Shown here: piece after piece, positions 17,748 through 26,788 of the stretch
Position numbering within the stretch: position 1 is the stretch's first letter
Layout of the letters: each line of letters opens with the position of its first letter
DNA from: JACMLD01 sp044227095
GTDB lineage: Bacteria; Bacteroidota; Bacteroidia; Chitinophagales; Chitinophagaceae
Assembly (NCBI GenBank): GCA_044227095.1
Contig: JBGAFV010000001.1
Coordinates: 1,426,001-1,490,000, forward strand
Reading direction: 5' to 3'
Length of the DNA: 64,000 bases
Notes under the pieces: model-generated
Told to the model about the DNA's origin: nothing
The model's database searches: none
The model's input: only the letters and a program-made list of their open reading frames with translations
Translations under genes and position numbers: made by a program

Positions 17748-19328
17748 TTAATTTTTAGTTTTTGCCAATACAGGTTCAACCACGTTAAACCCCTGTTCCT
17801 TGTAAATGCTTTTTTTCAACTCTACTTTAATGTCTTTAAGCGGCGCATGTTTCATAAAATCTTCTATTACTTCTATCACATCCCTGTCTATAAAGTCTGC
17901 TCTTTCCGCATCAATCAATACATATGCATCTTCCGGCACTTGCTCAAGCTTGCTTTTTATAATCGGTTTATTTAAAAATGAAACGTCTTTGCGCAGGCGG
18001 AAGAGATACCTGTTTTCATCGTTTACAACAAATACAGCCGATTTAAAATTGCTTCTTAGCAGGAAAAACAATCCAACACAGCAGCCTATAATAATGCCTA
18101 TCAGCAAATCTGTAAATAAAATGGCAAGGATGGTTATTACAAAAGGTAAAAACTGGTTCCAGCCCTTGCGGTAGAAATCTTTAAAAATTGAAATCTTTGC
18201 CAGTTTATAACCTGTATAAATAAGAATGGCTGCAAGTGATGCATAAGGAATATGGTTTAGCAAAGCAGGAATAAACACAACACAGAGCAGAAGAAAAATA
18301 CCATGCATAATGGCAGACATTTTTGTTTTTGCTCCGGCATTTATGCCTGCAGAAGTTCTTACAATTACAGAAGTAAGCGGCAAACCGCCAATCATTCCGG
18401 AAACAATATTGCCAACGCCCTGCGCTTTCAACTCGCGGTTGGTAGGTGTTACACGCTGGTAAGGGTCCAAATCATCCGCTGCTTCAATATTCAGCAATGT
18501 TTCAAGACTGGCAACTATTGCAAGCGTTAATGCGGTTGTCCATACCTGGTAGTTAGTAATGTGACTGAAATCAGGAAAAGTAAGAAAAGTAGCAAACTGG
18601 CTAATAGAGTCTGACACCGGAATATTTACCAGGTGAAACTTGCCAAGCGCAAGATCGGGATAACTGGTTTTTAAAAATTCATTAATGCCAATACCAAAGA
18701 GCACTACTATCAAAGGCGAGGGAATGAGTTTGAATATTTTTGCTGTTTTAACCAGCACTTTATCCCACAACAACTGTATCAGTATTGAAAAAATACCAAT
18801 GGCCAGTGCTACAGGCAGCATGTGCTGAAAAGAAAAAATCAATTCTGAGAATGTATTTTTTCCATCTTTTTGTTCAAATGCCTCATCGCCTAAAAAATCT
18901 GCTTCATAGCCAATAAAATGCGGAATCTGTTTCAGTATGAGTATAAGGCCAATTGCAGCAAGCATGCCCTTAATGACACTTGATGGAATATAATCGCCAA
19001 GCACACCTGCTTTTAAAAATCCAAGAATGATTTGGATAACACCTCCAAGTACTACGGCTACAAGAAAGGCATCAAATACCTGTAGTTTGCCAATGGCAAC
19101 AACAACAATCGCCGTTAACCCGGCAGCGGGACCGCTTACACTAAGCTGAGAACCACTTAATGTACCTATAACAATGCCCCCTACAATACCCCCGATAATT
19201 CCTGAAAATAAAGGTGCATTGCTGCCAAGTGCTATACCAAGGCATAAAGGCAGTGCTACGAGGAACACAACTACCGAGGCCGGAAAATCTGAAGCAAGAC
19301 TACTAATATAATTTTTTGCTTTTTTCAC
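17748..19328 (-). CDS. SulP-family anion transporter with STAS domain, likely bicarbonate
   Basis: A 526-residue transporter. It opens with FPASVVVFLVALPLCLGIALGS, has the SulP core of about 12-14 helices (GTLSGSQLSVSGPAAGLTAIVV) and a C-terminal STAS domain (about 420-515, with YVLIDAERADFIDRDVIEV). Start is GTG at 19328: an in-frame TAA lies a few codons upstream and no ATG is available. SulP proteins move sulfate, bicarbonate or other anions; with two carbonic anhydrases behind it, bicarbonate (BicA-like) is most likely. Heads a three-gene operon. Confidence 0.9.
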   Translation of the reverse strand: MKKAKNYISSLASDFPASVVVFLVALPLCLGIALGSNAPLFSGIIGGIVGGIVIGTLSGSQLSVSGPAAGLTAIVVVAIGKLQVFDAFLVAVVLGGVIQIILGFLKAGVLGDYIPSSVIKGMLAAIGLILILKQIPHFIGYEADFLGDEAFEQKDGKNTFSELIFSFQHMLPVALAIGIFSILIQLLWDKVLVKTAKIFKLIPSPLIVVLFGIGINEFLKTSYPDLALGKFHLVNIPVSDSISQFATFLTFPDFSHITNYQVWTTALTLAIVASLETLLNIEAADDLDPYQRVTPTNRELKAQGVGNIVSGMIGGLPLTSVIVRTSAGINAGAKTKMSAIMHGIFLLLCVVFIPALLNHIPYASLAAILIYTGYKLAKISIFKDFYRKGWNQFLPFVITILAILFTDLLIGIIIGCCVGLFFLLRSNFKSAVFVVNDENRYLFRLRKDVSFLNKPIIKSKLEQVPEDAYVLIDAERADFIDRDVIEVIEDFMKHAPLKDIKVELKKSIYKEQGFNVVEPVLAKTKN

Positions 19329-19530
19329 TGTAAAATATGTTTAATGGATATTCAAAATCGGTTCAGGGAATGTGTAATAATTGCTTGAGGGTATACCTGC
19401 AACATTAGTTGCGTTTACTGCTCACAGTTACTTGGGCAGAGGGCTATAAACCTTCTGTCAGAAACGAATGGCCATAACATTTCAGTTATACACTGCAATA
19501 ACAATTAGAACAAAAATGAAAGTGTAGAAA

Positions 19531-19884
19531 TTAACAAGCCTGTTTGGGAGGCGGTGTAAGCAATTCGGGGTGATGAATGGGAAGATTAATAATATCGTGC
19601 CTGTTGCCAAATAATATTATGCTTACAGGGTGTGTAATAATGTGATGCCCGTCGTGCAGGTACTCGGATAAGTTTTGTAAAGTGTTGGAATTTTTTTCTT
19701 CTACCGGGTTAGGAACTGATGTGCCACTGTCTTCTTCTTCAGATGAACTTGCTATAGCAGAAACATCTTGTTTTTGTTTTTGAAAACCATATACCCAAAA
19801 ATTAGCCGTAGTTAAAAAAAGCAATGCCGCTATCATGGTGATGGCGGAAATAGTCCTGGCTAATATGGATAGCTTTGGTAGCAT
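19531..19884 (-). CDS. Small membrane-anchored protein of unknown function
   Basis: A 117-residue protein with one hydrophobic segment (about residues 9-32), an acidic low-complexity stretch (SSSEEEDSG) and a His-rich C-terminal half (HDGHHIITH, LPIHHPEL) ending PPPKQAC. Histidine-rich periplasmic tails can bind metal, but nothing proves it here. A strong promoter places the transcription start only 2-3 bases before the ATG at 19884, so either the message is nearly leaderless or translation begins at the internal Met17. Divergent from acs. Confidence 0.6.
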   Translation of the reverse strand: MLPKLSILARTISAITMIAALLFLTTANFWVYGFQKQKQDVSAIASSSEEEDSGTSVPNPVEEKNSNTLQNLSEYLHDGHHIITHPVSIILFGNRHDIINLPIHHPELLTPPPKQAC

Positions 19885-19892
19885 GCCGGCTG

Positions 19893-19922
19893 CAAAAGTA
19901 ATTCAAACCGGGTAGTAATCAA
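19893..19922 (-). promoter_or_regulatory. Bacteroidota-type promoter for the 117-residue protein
   Basis: On the minus strand TTG (19922-19920), exactly 19 bases, TACTTTTG (19900-19893): a full match to both consensus boxes. The -7 box ends eight bases before the ATG. Confidence 0.7.
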
Positions 19923-20036
19923 ACCAATATATTTTTTTTAACAAAGCAGGGCTTGTTATTTTCGCAGGGTGTATCTTCATAGGCTCAAACCTGCAGATAA
20001 TTCATTAACAGTAATTTACTCTTCAATCGCTTTGCC

Positions 20037-21974
20037 ATGGCATATCCTTACCAGATAACTTCACTGAAACAATATAATGATGATTATAAAAAAAGTATAG
20101 AAGATCCTGAAGGTTTTTGGGGAAACGTGGCCGAAAATTTTTACTGGAGAAAGAAATGGGACAAGGTACTGAGCTGGAATTTTAAAGAGCCTAAAATTGA
20201 ATGGTTTGCCGGAGGAAAATTAAACATCACAGAGAATTGTATAGATCGCTACCTGAAAGATTTTGGCGATAAACCTGCTATTATATGGGAGCCTAATAAT
20301 CCTGAAGAGCGAACCAGAATAGTTACCTACGCCCGCTTACACAAACGTGTTTGCCAGTTTGCACAGGTATTGAAAAACAATGGCGTTAAAAAAGGCGACA
20401 GGGTTTGTATTTATATGGGTATGGTGCCAGAACTGGCGTATGCGGTATTGGGATGTGCAAGAATAGGTGCTATACATAGTGTTATTTTTGGCGGGTTTAG
20501 TGCACAAAGCATTGCAGACCGCCTGGAAGATGCCAAAGCAGAGTACATTGTAACCTGCGATGGGGCATATCGCGGAGCAAAAGATATTCCTTTAAAAAGT
20601 GTAATTGATGATGCACTGGTTGGCAATAAAACTGTAAAACGTGTAATTGTTTATACCCGTACAAGAACGCCTGTAAGCATGATTAAAGGAAGAGATGTAT
20701 GGTGGGAAGATGAAATGGAGCATGCAGAAGCACAGGTAGAAAAAGATGGCGTGGTATCTTTTCCGGCAGAAGAAATGGATGCAGAAGATCCATTGTTTAT
20801 ACTATATACATCTGGTAGTACTGGTAAACCCAAAGGCGTAGTGCATACCTGCGGAGGTTATATGGTATGGACCAATTACACATTTGTAAACGTATTTCAG
20901 TACAAACAAGGACAGGTGCATTTTTGTACTGCAGATATAGGATGGATAACCGGTCACTCTTATATTGTTTATGGTCCGCTAAGCGCCGGCGCCACATCAT
21001 TAATGTTTGAAGGCATACCTACATGGCCAGATGCAGGAAGGTTTTGGGATATAATTGATAAATACAAAGTAAATATATTATACACTGCTCCCACTGCCAT
21101 CAGAAGTTTAATGGGGTTTGGAACTGATCCATTAAAAGATAAAGATCTTTCTTCCATACAAGTATTGGGTACTGTGGGCGAACCAATAAATGAAGAAGCA
21201 TGGCATTGGTACGATGAACACATTGGCAAAAAGAAATCTCCTATAATTGATACTTGGTGGCAAACGGAAACCGGCGGTGTACTTATTTCAAACCTTGCGG
21301 GTATAACAGAAGCGAGACCGTCATGGGCTACGCTGCCAATGCCCGGCGTTCAACCATTACTGGTAGATGAGAATGGAAAAGAAGTTACCGAAAAGGGAGA
21401 AGATGGTTTTTATAAAGGCAATCTTTGCATAAAAGCGCCGTGGCCCGGCATTTTAAGAACAACTTATGGAGACCATGAACGTTGCCGCACAAACTATTTT
21501 GCGGCATATGAAAATTTGTATTTTACAGGAGATGGGGCATTAAAAGATGATAAAGGCAACTATCGCATTACCGGCCGTGTAGATGACGTATTAAATGTAA
21601 GCGGTCATCGCATTGGTACTGCAGAAGTGGAAAACGCCATTAATATGCATGCAGGTGTTGTAGAAAGTGCAGTAGTGGGTTATCCGCACGATATAAAAGG
21701 CCAGGGTATTTATGCATTTGTTATTTATAAAGGATCCCATGGCGATGAAAATTCTAACCGAAAAGATATAACAGCCACTGTTAGCCGCATTATTGGTGCC
21801 ATTGCTAAGCCGGATAAAATCCAGTTTGTAAGCGGCTTGCCTAAAACAAGAAGCGGTAAAATTATGCGCCGCATATTGCGCAAGGTAGCAGAAGGACAAA
21901 TTGATAATCTTGGAGATACTTCTACACTACTTGATCCAGGTGTAGTGGATGAAATTAAAAACGGAAAATTATAA
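20037..21974 (+). CDS. acs: Acetyl-coenzyme A synthetase
   Basis: A 645-residue AMP-forming acetate:CoA ligase, normal length. Motifs: P-loop-like ILYTSGSTGKPKGVVHT (about residues 258-274), TWWQTETGG, the hinge YRITGRVDDVLNVSGHR and the C-terminal SGKIMRR with Lys608, the lysine that is acetylated to control activity in other bacteria. Makes acetyl-CoA from acetate. It stands alone, divergent from the 117-residue membrane protein and abutting the convergent acyltransferase gene with no base between the stop codons. Confidence 0.97.
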   Translation: MAYPYQITSLKQYNDDYKKSIEDPEGFWGNVAENFYWRKKWDKVLSWNFKEPKIEWFAGGKLNITENCIDRYLKDFGDKPAIIWEPNNPEERTRIVTYARLHKRVCQFAQVLKNNGVKKGDRVCIYMGMVPELAYAVLGCARIGAIHSVIFGGFSAQSIADRLEDAKAEYIVTCDGAYRGAKDIPLKSVIDDALVGNKTVKRVIVYTRTRTPVSMIKGRDVWWEDEMEHAEAQVEKDGVVSFPAEEMDAEDPLFILYTSGSTGKPKGVVHTCGGYMVWTNYTFVNVFQYKQGQVHFCTADIGWITGHSYIVYGPLSAGATSLMFEGIPTWPDAGRFWDIIDKYKVNILYTAPTAIRSLMGFGTDPLKDKDLSSIQVLGTVGEPINEEAWHWYDEHIGKKKSPIIDTWWQTETGGVLISNLAGITEARPSWATLPMPGVQPLLVDENGKEVTEKGEDGFYKGNLCIKAPWPGILRTTYGDHERCRTNYFAAYENLYFTGDGALKDDKGNYRITGRVDDVLNVSGHRIGTAEVENAINMHAGVVESAVVGYPHDIKGQGIYAFVIYKGSHGDENSNRKDITATVSRIIGAIAKPDKIQFVSGLPKTRSGKIMRRILRKVAEGQIDNLGDTSTLLDPGVVDEIKNGKL

Positions 21975-23273
21975 TTACCTGCTGGTTGCAAGAATATTAA
22001 CCGCAGGAATTTGCACTAACGATCTCATGGCTTTTAATTTGTTTATTCTTGCTGCGCCAGCCGTTTTATAATAGCGTTGTTGATTATTTTCTTTTAACCA
22101 GTCTTTATATTTATAAGCAAACAGGCCGGTGGTTATCATTATTAATAATAAACCAATTACATACTGCCACCCCCAAAAAGATGCAATAATCAATAACCCT
22201 ATTAGCCAGAAAAAATAACTAAAGGAATAGCATACAGCAAATATCCAACTGTAGAAATCCTGGCGATATACTTTTTTATCTGCAATACGGCGTGCAAGTA
22301 AAACAGGAAGTCCATTAAGCAAAAGGCCTAATACATAAACAGGAAATCCAACCCATAACAAAACTTTTTTCCATGCAGCAAAGCCATTTGTAGTGCATAC
22401 GGTTTTATCATTGAGTTTTGCTAACGATAGTGCATTAAAATAGCTGTTTGCCTCAGTTTGTCTATTTTCAAAGTCAGGGTTAGCAGTATTGTTGATTGAA
22501 TTGCAGATTTCTTTTTCTTGATTTAGTTTTTCAGCACTTGCAATTTTCCATGTTGATGTGCTAACAGCATTATTATTTCTGCAAATGGTTAAGAAATGTT
22601 CTGCGGTTACAAGGCGATTCTTTTCATTAATGTGCAGCACAAGATTATTAACAGCCTGTTGCGCATCTTTACAAATATGCAGCAATGCAGCAGCAGCATT
22701 TTGCAAATACTCATTTTTATAAGTTGATAACAATAATGGTTTGCCTGCGTGCACCTGTACATTTGTTCTGCACGCTACCGGATGATCATATGTAATGCCG
22801 ATTGGTACAATAGGAATATCAAAAGAAAAATCAGCAGCATTAATGGCATCAAACCCCAATCTAAAAACACCTTTACGGAAAGGCAATAACTGATGTTCAA
22901 CATGACTGGTGCTTTCAGGAAAAAAAACTACTATGCCACCATTTAGAAGAATTTTCTGCCCTTCAGAAAAACTATTATCATTTGCATTTAGTGAACTCCT
23001 TCCACCATTGTAACTGTGAACTGGCAGCATATGCAGCCACCACAATATTTTTTTTACAATTTTATTTGCAAATACATCACCTCTTGCAAAAAACCATGCT
23101 TTTCGCTTTAATAATATACCCATCAGCGCTGCATCCATTAAAGAAGAATTGTGATTGGCGATAATAATTACAGGGCCTTTGGCGGGTATATTTTCAAGAC
23201 CGGTTACATAAATATGCCGGTAGAAAAACCGCAGCCCGGTAGTCATTAAAATTTTAGCGAAGCTGTAGAGCAT
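21975..23273 (-). CDS. PlsC-type glycerol-phosphate acyltransferase with C-terminal membrane helices
   Basis: The ATG at 23273 gives 432 residues; a TTG at 23315 would translate through a terminator hairpin. The N-terminal 220 residues hold the acyltransferase core: ANHNSSLMDA (catalytic His/Asp), a GGR segment, FPESTSHVE (block III) and IPIVPIGITYD (block IV). After about residue 300 there are three or four hydrophobic helices in the C-terminal third. Probably a 1-acyl-glycerol-3-phosphate or related acyltransferase at the inner membrane. It has no obvious partners. Its stop codon abuts that of the convergent acs. Confidence 0.82.
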   Translation of the reverse strand: MLYSFAKILMTTGLRFFYRHIYVTGLENIPAKGPVIIIANHNSSLMDAALMGILLKRKAWFFARGDVFANKIVKKILWWLHMLPVHSYNGGRSSLNANDNSFSEGQKILLNGGIVVFFPESTSHVEHQLLPFRKGVFRLGFDAINAADFSFDIPIVPIGITYDHPVACRTNVQVHAGKPLLLSTYKNEYLQNAAAALLHICKDAQQAVNNLVLHINEKNRLVTAEHFLTICRNNNAVSTSTWKIASAEKLNQEKEICNSINNTANPDFENRQTEANSYFNALSLAKLNDKTVCTTNGFAAWKKVLLWVGFPVYVLGLLLNGLPVLLARRIADKKVYRQDFYSWIFAVCYSFSYFFWLIGLLIIASFWGWQYVIGLLLIMITTGLFAYKYKDWLKENNQQRYYKTAGAARINKLKAMRSLVQIPAVNILATSR

Positions 23274-23274
23274 A

Positions 23275-23303
23275 AAAAAGTTCCGGTTGGTCCGGAACTT
23301 TTT
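23275..23303 (-). terminator. Perfect hairpin plus T-tract directly before the acyltransferase ATG
   Basis: Stem AAAAAGTTCCGG / CCGGAACTTTTT, five-base loop. On the minus strand the six-T tract is followed immediately by the ATG at 23273. It can end transcription of the L,D-transpeptidase gene upstream and would also prevent or regulate read-through into the acyltransferase. Confidence 0.8.
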
Positions 23304-23376
23304 AAAGGTAGTCAAGCTTATGCTTTATGCCTTTTGCGTTGTTTTTTTATTTGGTATTAATTGACTTAAAACAATT

Positions 23377-23931
23377 TTACCGTTGTATTGTAACAGTTGT
23401 GCCAACGGGTATTATTTTATACAATTCTTCTACTTCTTCATTTTTAAGGGAAATGCAGCCATTAGTCCAGTTTTGATAAAAGTCAACTGCCATTTCATCG
23501 TGCTGCCATGTGCCATGTATACCAATTCCATCGCCTATTTTAGCAGTTTTAGGAATTAAGCCTTTTGCTTTGCGCTCATTAAATTTTGCTATATCGGCTT
23601 TGGTAGGATAATCCAGCAACATCATTCTGTCCCACTTCTCATGTACTCTTTTTGATGCAATTTTATAAACGCCTTCAGGCGTTTTTCTATCTCCCTGTAT
23701 CATTTTATCATCCAGGCTTTTGCTGCCTAGTACAACAGGATAGGTTGCATACCAACCATCATCATCATAAACCCGCAGCTCATAATCAGACTTATCAATG
23801 ATGATGTAAGGCTTGCCATTCAATTCATCATTAAAGAAACGATGTTTCACAATTCTTTTACTTTCGTGTGTTGTAAAAGCAAACAATGCAATAGAAAGTA
23901 ATACAGCTGCTGCAACTAAAACCCTTTTCAT
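23377..23931 (-). CDS. L,D-transpeptidase (YkuD) exported enzyme
   Basis: The ATG at 23931 (MKRVLVAAAVLLSIALFAF) starts a signal peptide or anchor; the longer frame adds a non-conserved 25-residue leader. The 184-residue product carries a complete YkuD domain: KPYIIIDKSDYELRVYD, TPEGVYKIASK, GIGIHGTW with the catalytic His, and NWTNGCISL with the SxGC-equivalent TNGC cysteine. These enzymes cross-link peptidoglycan (3-3 links) or attach proteins to it. Contrast with the degraded relative at 8055-9212. Confidence 0.93.
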   Translation of the reverse strand: MKRVLVAAAVLLSIALFAFTTHESKRIVKHRFFNDELNGKPYIIIDKSDYELRVYDDDGWYATYPVVLGSKSLDDKMIQGDRKTPEGVYKIASKRVHEKWDRMMLLDYPTKADIAKFNERKAKGLIPKTAKIGDGIGIHGTWQHDEMAVDFYQNWTNGCISLKNEEVEELYKIIPVGTTVTIQR

Positions 23932-24194
23932 TGACCAATTTTTTTTAAAGACTGAATAATAAAAACGGAGTTTAAAAGAGAAAAAATGTTGGATTATGCA
24001 ATGCAAAATCTGTGCATAAAACGTGTGAGGGCAGAACTATATTTTTATGGTGTAAAAGTTTTAAGGGTTTATTGGCTAATCAGTTTATTAAGAAAGGGTT
24101 AACAAACAAATAAAAAGAACGAATAAAACATTGGTAATATCAAAATTTTAGCAGCGTTTCATTATAACTATAAACAAAAAAATAATTACGCAGT

Positions 24195-24638
24195 ATGAAA
24201 ATGATTTTTTACTTACTACCTTTTTTAGCTGGTGTTGCTATGGCATTGCAATCTGGCATTAACAGCCAGTTAAGAATTGCAATCAATCATCCTTTTATGG
24301 CAGCGTTTGTTTCTTTCTTTGTTGGCACCATTGCTTTAATAATTATCCTGCTTTGTATAAAACAACCCATGCCTTCATTGTCTGCTTACAATGATATAAA
24401 CTGGTATAAGTTTAGCGGAGGCTTATTTGGTGTGTTTGTAGTTACAGTGACATTATTATCAGTAAAAGAAATTGGAGTTGCCAATATGTTTGTTCTTATA
24501 ATAGCAGGGCAACTGATTACTGCAGTTTTTATGGATCACTTTGGGATATTAGGCTTGAATATTTCGCCTGTTACCCTAAAAAAACTGGTAGGCATATTTT
24601 TTTTAGTTGCAGGCGCATGGTTGGTGAATAAAAAATGA
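24195..24638 (+). CDS. Small DMT-superfamily membrane protein (DUF606/YdcZ type)
   Basis: A 147-residue protein with five predicted hydrophobic helices covering almost the whole chain. The opening LAGVAMALQSGINSQLR and the later GVANMFVLIIAGQLITAVFMDHFG are typical of the DUF606/YdcZ five-helix transporters, which resemble half of an EamA permease and are thought to dimerise. Substrate unknown. It is a monocistronic gene facing the outer-membrane protein gene and separated from it by a shared terminator. Confidence 0.85.
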   Translation: MKMIFYLLPFLAGVAMALQSGINSQLRIAINHPFMAAFVSFFVGTIALIIILLCIKQPMPSLSAYNDINWYKFSGGLFGVFVVTVTLLSVKEIGVANMFVLIIAGQLITAVFMDHFGILGLNISPVTLKKLVGIFFLVAGAWLVNKK

Positions 24639-24678
24639 AGGTATAGTTACAAGTGATTGCAGTGATTGGATATAAACA

Positions 24679-24722
24679 AAAATCCCGGGTGATTTGTGTT
24701 ATAACAAATCACCCGGGATTTT
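24679..24722. terminator. Bidirectional terminator between convergent genes
   Basis: A perfect 19-bp stem (24679-24697 with 24704-24722), six-base loop, A-tract on the left and T-tract on the right. Serves the DMT gene on the plus strand and the beta-barrel gene on the minus strand. Confidence 0.92.
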
Positions 24723-24748
24723 AATTAGGTTTAGCGCTTATGGCTTTT

Positions 24749-25585
24749 TTACCAGTTACTAAATCTTAATCCAATATTGTAAGGAGTTTGGTCTAATCCT
24801 TTTTCAAAGATGCTTTGTGTAGCCAGCGAACCGTAAAGTTTTACCGGGCCCAGTTGTACTTCTGCTACATAACTTATTTTAAATGGACGCAGGTACATAT
24901 CATCGTGTGTTTTTTGCTTTCCGTCTTCTGTGGTAATCATTTTCTGGCGAGAAGAGTAAAGATATCCTGCGCTAACGCCTGCACTAAAACCAAATGACTT
25001 GTTATAGTGATTGTTTGGCGTAAAATTAAAATTGAGCATTAACGGAACAGTTACATAATCGGTTGCCAGTTTGTTTTTTGTATAATGGCGAACAAGGTCT
25101 TTTGTAAAAATATTATTTGCTTTATCATACCGCACTGGTGAATCGTACCTGTAATTATTCAATTCAATGCCAAGCCCGTACTTAAGGTTTACTACATGCT
25201 TAATCAGGTTTAGACGCTGCATAAACAACCAAATGTTTACGTCTACAGATTTGTTGTTGCGCAAACTGAAATCTTCTTTTGTTAAACCTGGTGCTATTAC
25301 GCCAGAAGCTGGTGCAGTAATGTAATTGGTCCTGTCTGTATAATTAGCAAAGCCAAGATCGAGGATTATCCAATTGGTGCTTACATTCTGGTTACGGTGC
25401 CTGTTCCTGTATATGTTAACAGATCCGTCGCCACTTTGGTAATGCCCATCACCTTTCTTTACAATGATAAGGCTGCCTATACGAATGGTGTCTTCTTTTT
25501 TTGCCTGGTTATTTGTGCTGTCTGTTTGGGCCATTGCGCTTACACCAATACACAGCCCTGCCAGTAATACATACATTTTACGCAT
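24749..25585 (-). CDS. Outer-membrane beta-barrel protein of the sigma/anti-sigma operon
   Basis: A 278-residue protein with a Sec signal (ending GVSAMAQ) and a series of amphipathic beta strands ending in an aromatic residue (LRFSNW), as in the PF13568 type of Bacteroidota beta-barrels. A short polar region (QAKKEDTIRIGSL) precedes the barrel. It is the third gene of an operon with an ECF sigma factor and its probable anti-sigma factor (33-bp gap), so it may be an envelope sensor or a target of that sigma factor. No specific function is known to me. Confidence 0.78.
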   Translation of the reverse strand: MRKMYVLLAGLCIGVSAMAQTDSTNNQAKKEDTIRIGSLIIVKKGDGHYQSGDGSVNIYRNRHRNQNVSTNWIILDLGFANYTDRTNYITAPASGVIAPGLTKEDFSLRNNKSVDVNIWLFMQRLNLIKHVVNLKYGLGIELNNYRYDSPVRYDKANNIFTKDLVRHYTKNKLATDYVTVPLMLNFNFTPNNHYNKSFGFSAGVSAGYLYSSRQKMITTEDGKQKTHDDMYLRPFKISYVAEVQLGPVKLYGSLATQSIFEKGLDQTPYNIGLRFSNW

Positions 25586-25618
25586 AAAAATCGTTGCTTT
25601 TAAAAATTAAGGATAAGG

Positions 25619-26767
25619 TTATCGAACAGCAATTTCAAAACCGCCTATAAGAATGCTTTTACGTTTGCTGTCTTCATCTTCTGAACTGTTCTTCTTGGAA
25701 ATAATTCTTGAGGCTTTCCTGAAGAACCCTCTCAAAGAGTTTTTTGTATCTACAGAAGTGTTGAGCACTTCCACGTTGCTATTGGAGGCGTATGCCGCCT
25801 GTTCAGCATCTGTTTTACCATTCTCAACAGTATTGGCCTGATAAATCAATTGCTGATTGATTACTGATTTGCTTGCTGCAGCGGCGAAACCAGTATTTAT
25901 ATCAACTTCTTTTTCTGTTTGTTTTATTGCATCAATCCTGCTTCCTGTCAGCCTGCTGCCCTGTATGTCTACTACTGCGTCTTCATGCGGCTCGATTACC
26001 AGGTTGTCTGAATTATTATTTTTTCCCTGCGGTTTATTGACTTTATTCTTAACAACAGCCGTTTCAATTGCTTGTGCTTTTTTTATCTGTTGATTTTCTT
26101 TTTGAACCCCTTTTACCAATATTTCTTCTTTTTCCGGTTGTACGTTGCTGTTAGTATCTGTAATTTTCTTTTTCTCTTTTATGTGTAACGGTTGTTGCTT
26201 TGGGTTTGTTACAGGGTTCTTGGTATTAACAAAACTATCTTGCTTACTGTTTTTGCTCGACTGGTAAACCCACAACAAACCTGCCATTAATAACACCATT
26301 GCTGCTACTGCTATTCTCCACCACCTGAAAGGAACTACTTTATCATCTTCTTCTTTGCGGTACAGGCTTTCTTTGTTTTCAAAGATTATGTTTGTATCCG
26401 GAACAAGTTTTATTTCTTGTATAAGTTCAAATTCTGACTGAAACTTCGGATTATGGTATACAAATTCTTCTACGGCAGTTTTTTGATCAGCATTTAGTTC
26501 ATTATCGGCATAGAGAATAAAGAAGCTTTCATAATTAGAAGCATTTACAAGTTCCTTTTCAGAATCATGTTTCATCAGCATTTCTTTATCCGCAAAAACA
26601 ACTTCCGTATCAGGATTTAATTTAAATGTATAGAACATTGCAAGCTCTTCACGCAAGTCCGGATTAGCAGCAATAAATGCTTCTATGGTTTTTCTTTCTG
26701 CAGCAGTCAGTTCATTGTCTGCATACAGCATGAAAAATTCTTCGTAATTATTTCTGTTAATGTTCAT
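25619..26767 (-). CDS. Putative membrane-bound anti-sigma factor with duplicated N-terminal module
   Basis: A 382-residue protein. Residues 7-66 and 78-137 are two copies of one module (NYEEFFMLYADNEL... and NYESFFILYADNEL...), each ending in a conserved PDT-xx-F-x-K-E segment. One transmembrane helix follows (about 149-168) and then a long Lys/Asn/Gln-rich periplasmic region. There is no HxxxCxxC zinc finger, but position 21 bp behind an ECF sigma gene, cytoplasmic N terminus and single helix fit an anti-sigma factor. The duplication could let it hold two sigma molecules, which is speculation. Confidence 0.75.
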   Translation of the reverse strand: MNINRNNYEEFFMLYADNELTAAERKTIEAFIAANPDLREELAMFYTFKLNPDTEVVFADKEMLMKHDSEKELVNASNYESFFILYADNELNADQKTAVEEFVYHNPKFQSEFELIQEIKLVPDTNIIFENKESLYRKEEDDKVVPFRWWRIAVAAMVLLMAGLLWVYQSSKNSKQDSFVNTKNPVTNPKQQPLHIKEKKKITDTNSNVQPEKEEILVKGVQKENQQIKKAQAIETAVVKNKVNKPQGKNNNSDNLVIEPHEDAVVDIQGSRLTGSRIDAIKQTEKEVDINTGFAAAASKSVINQQLIYQANTVENGKTDAEQAAYASNSNVEVLNTSVDTKNSLRGFFRKASRIISKKNSSEDEDSKRKSILIGGFEIAVR

Positions 26768-26788
26768 GTTGTTTTATTAATAGCAAGC

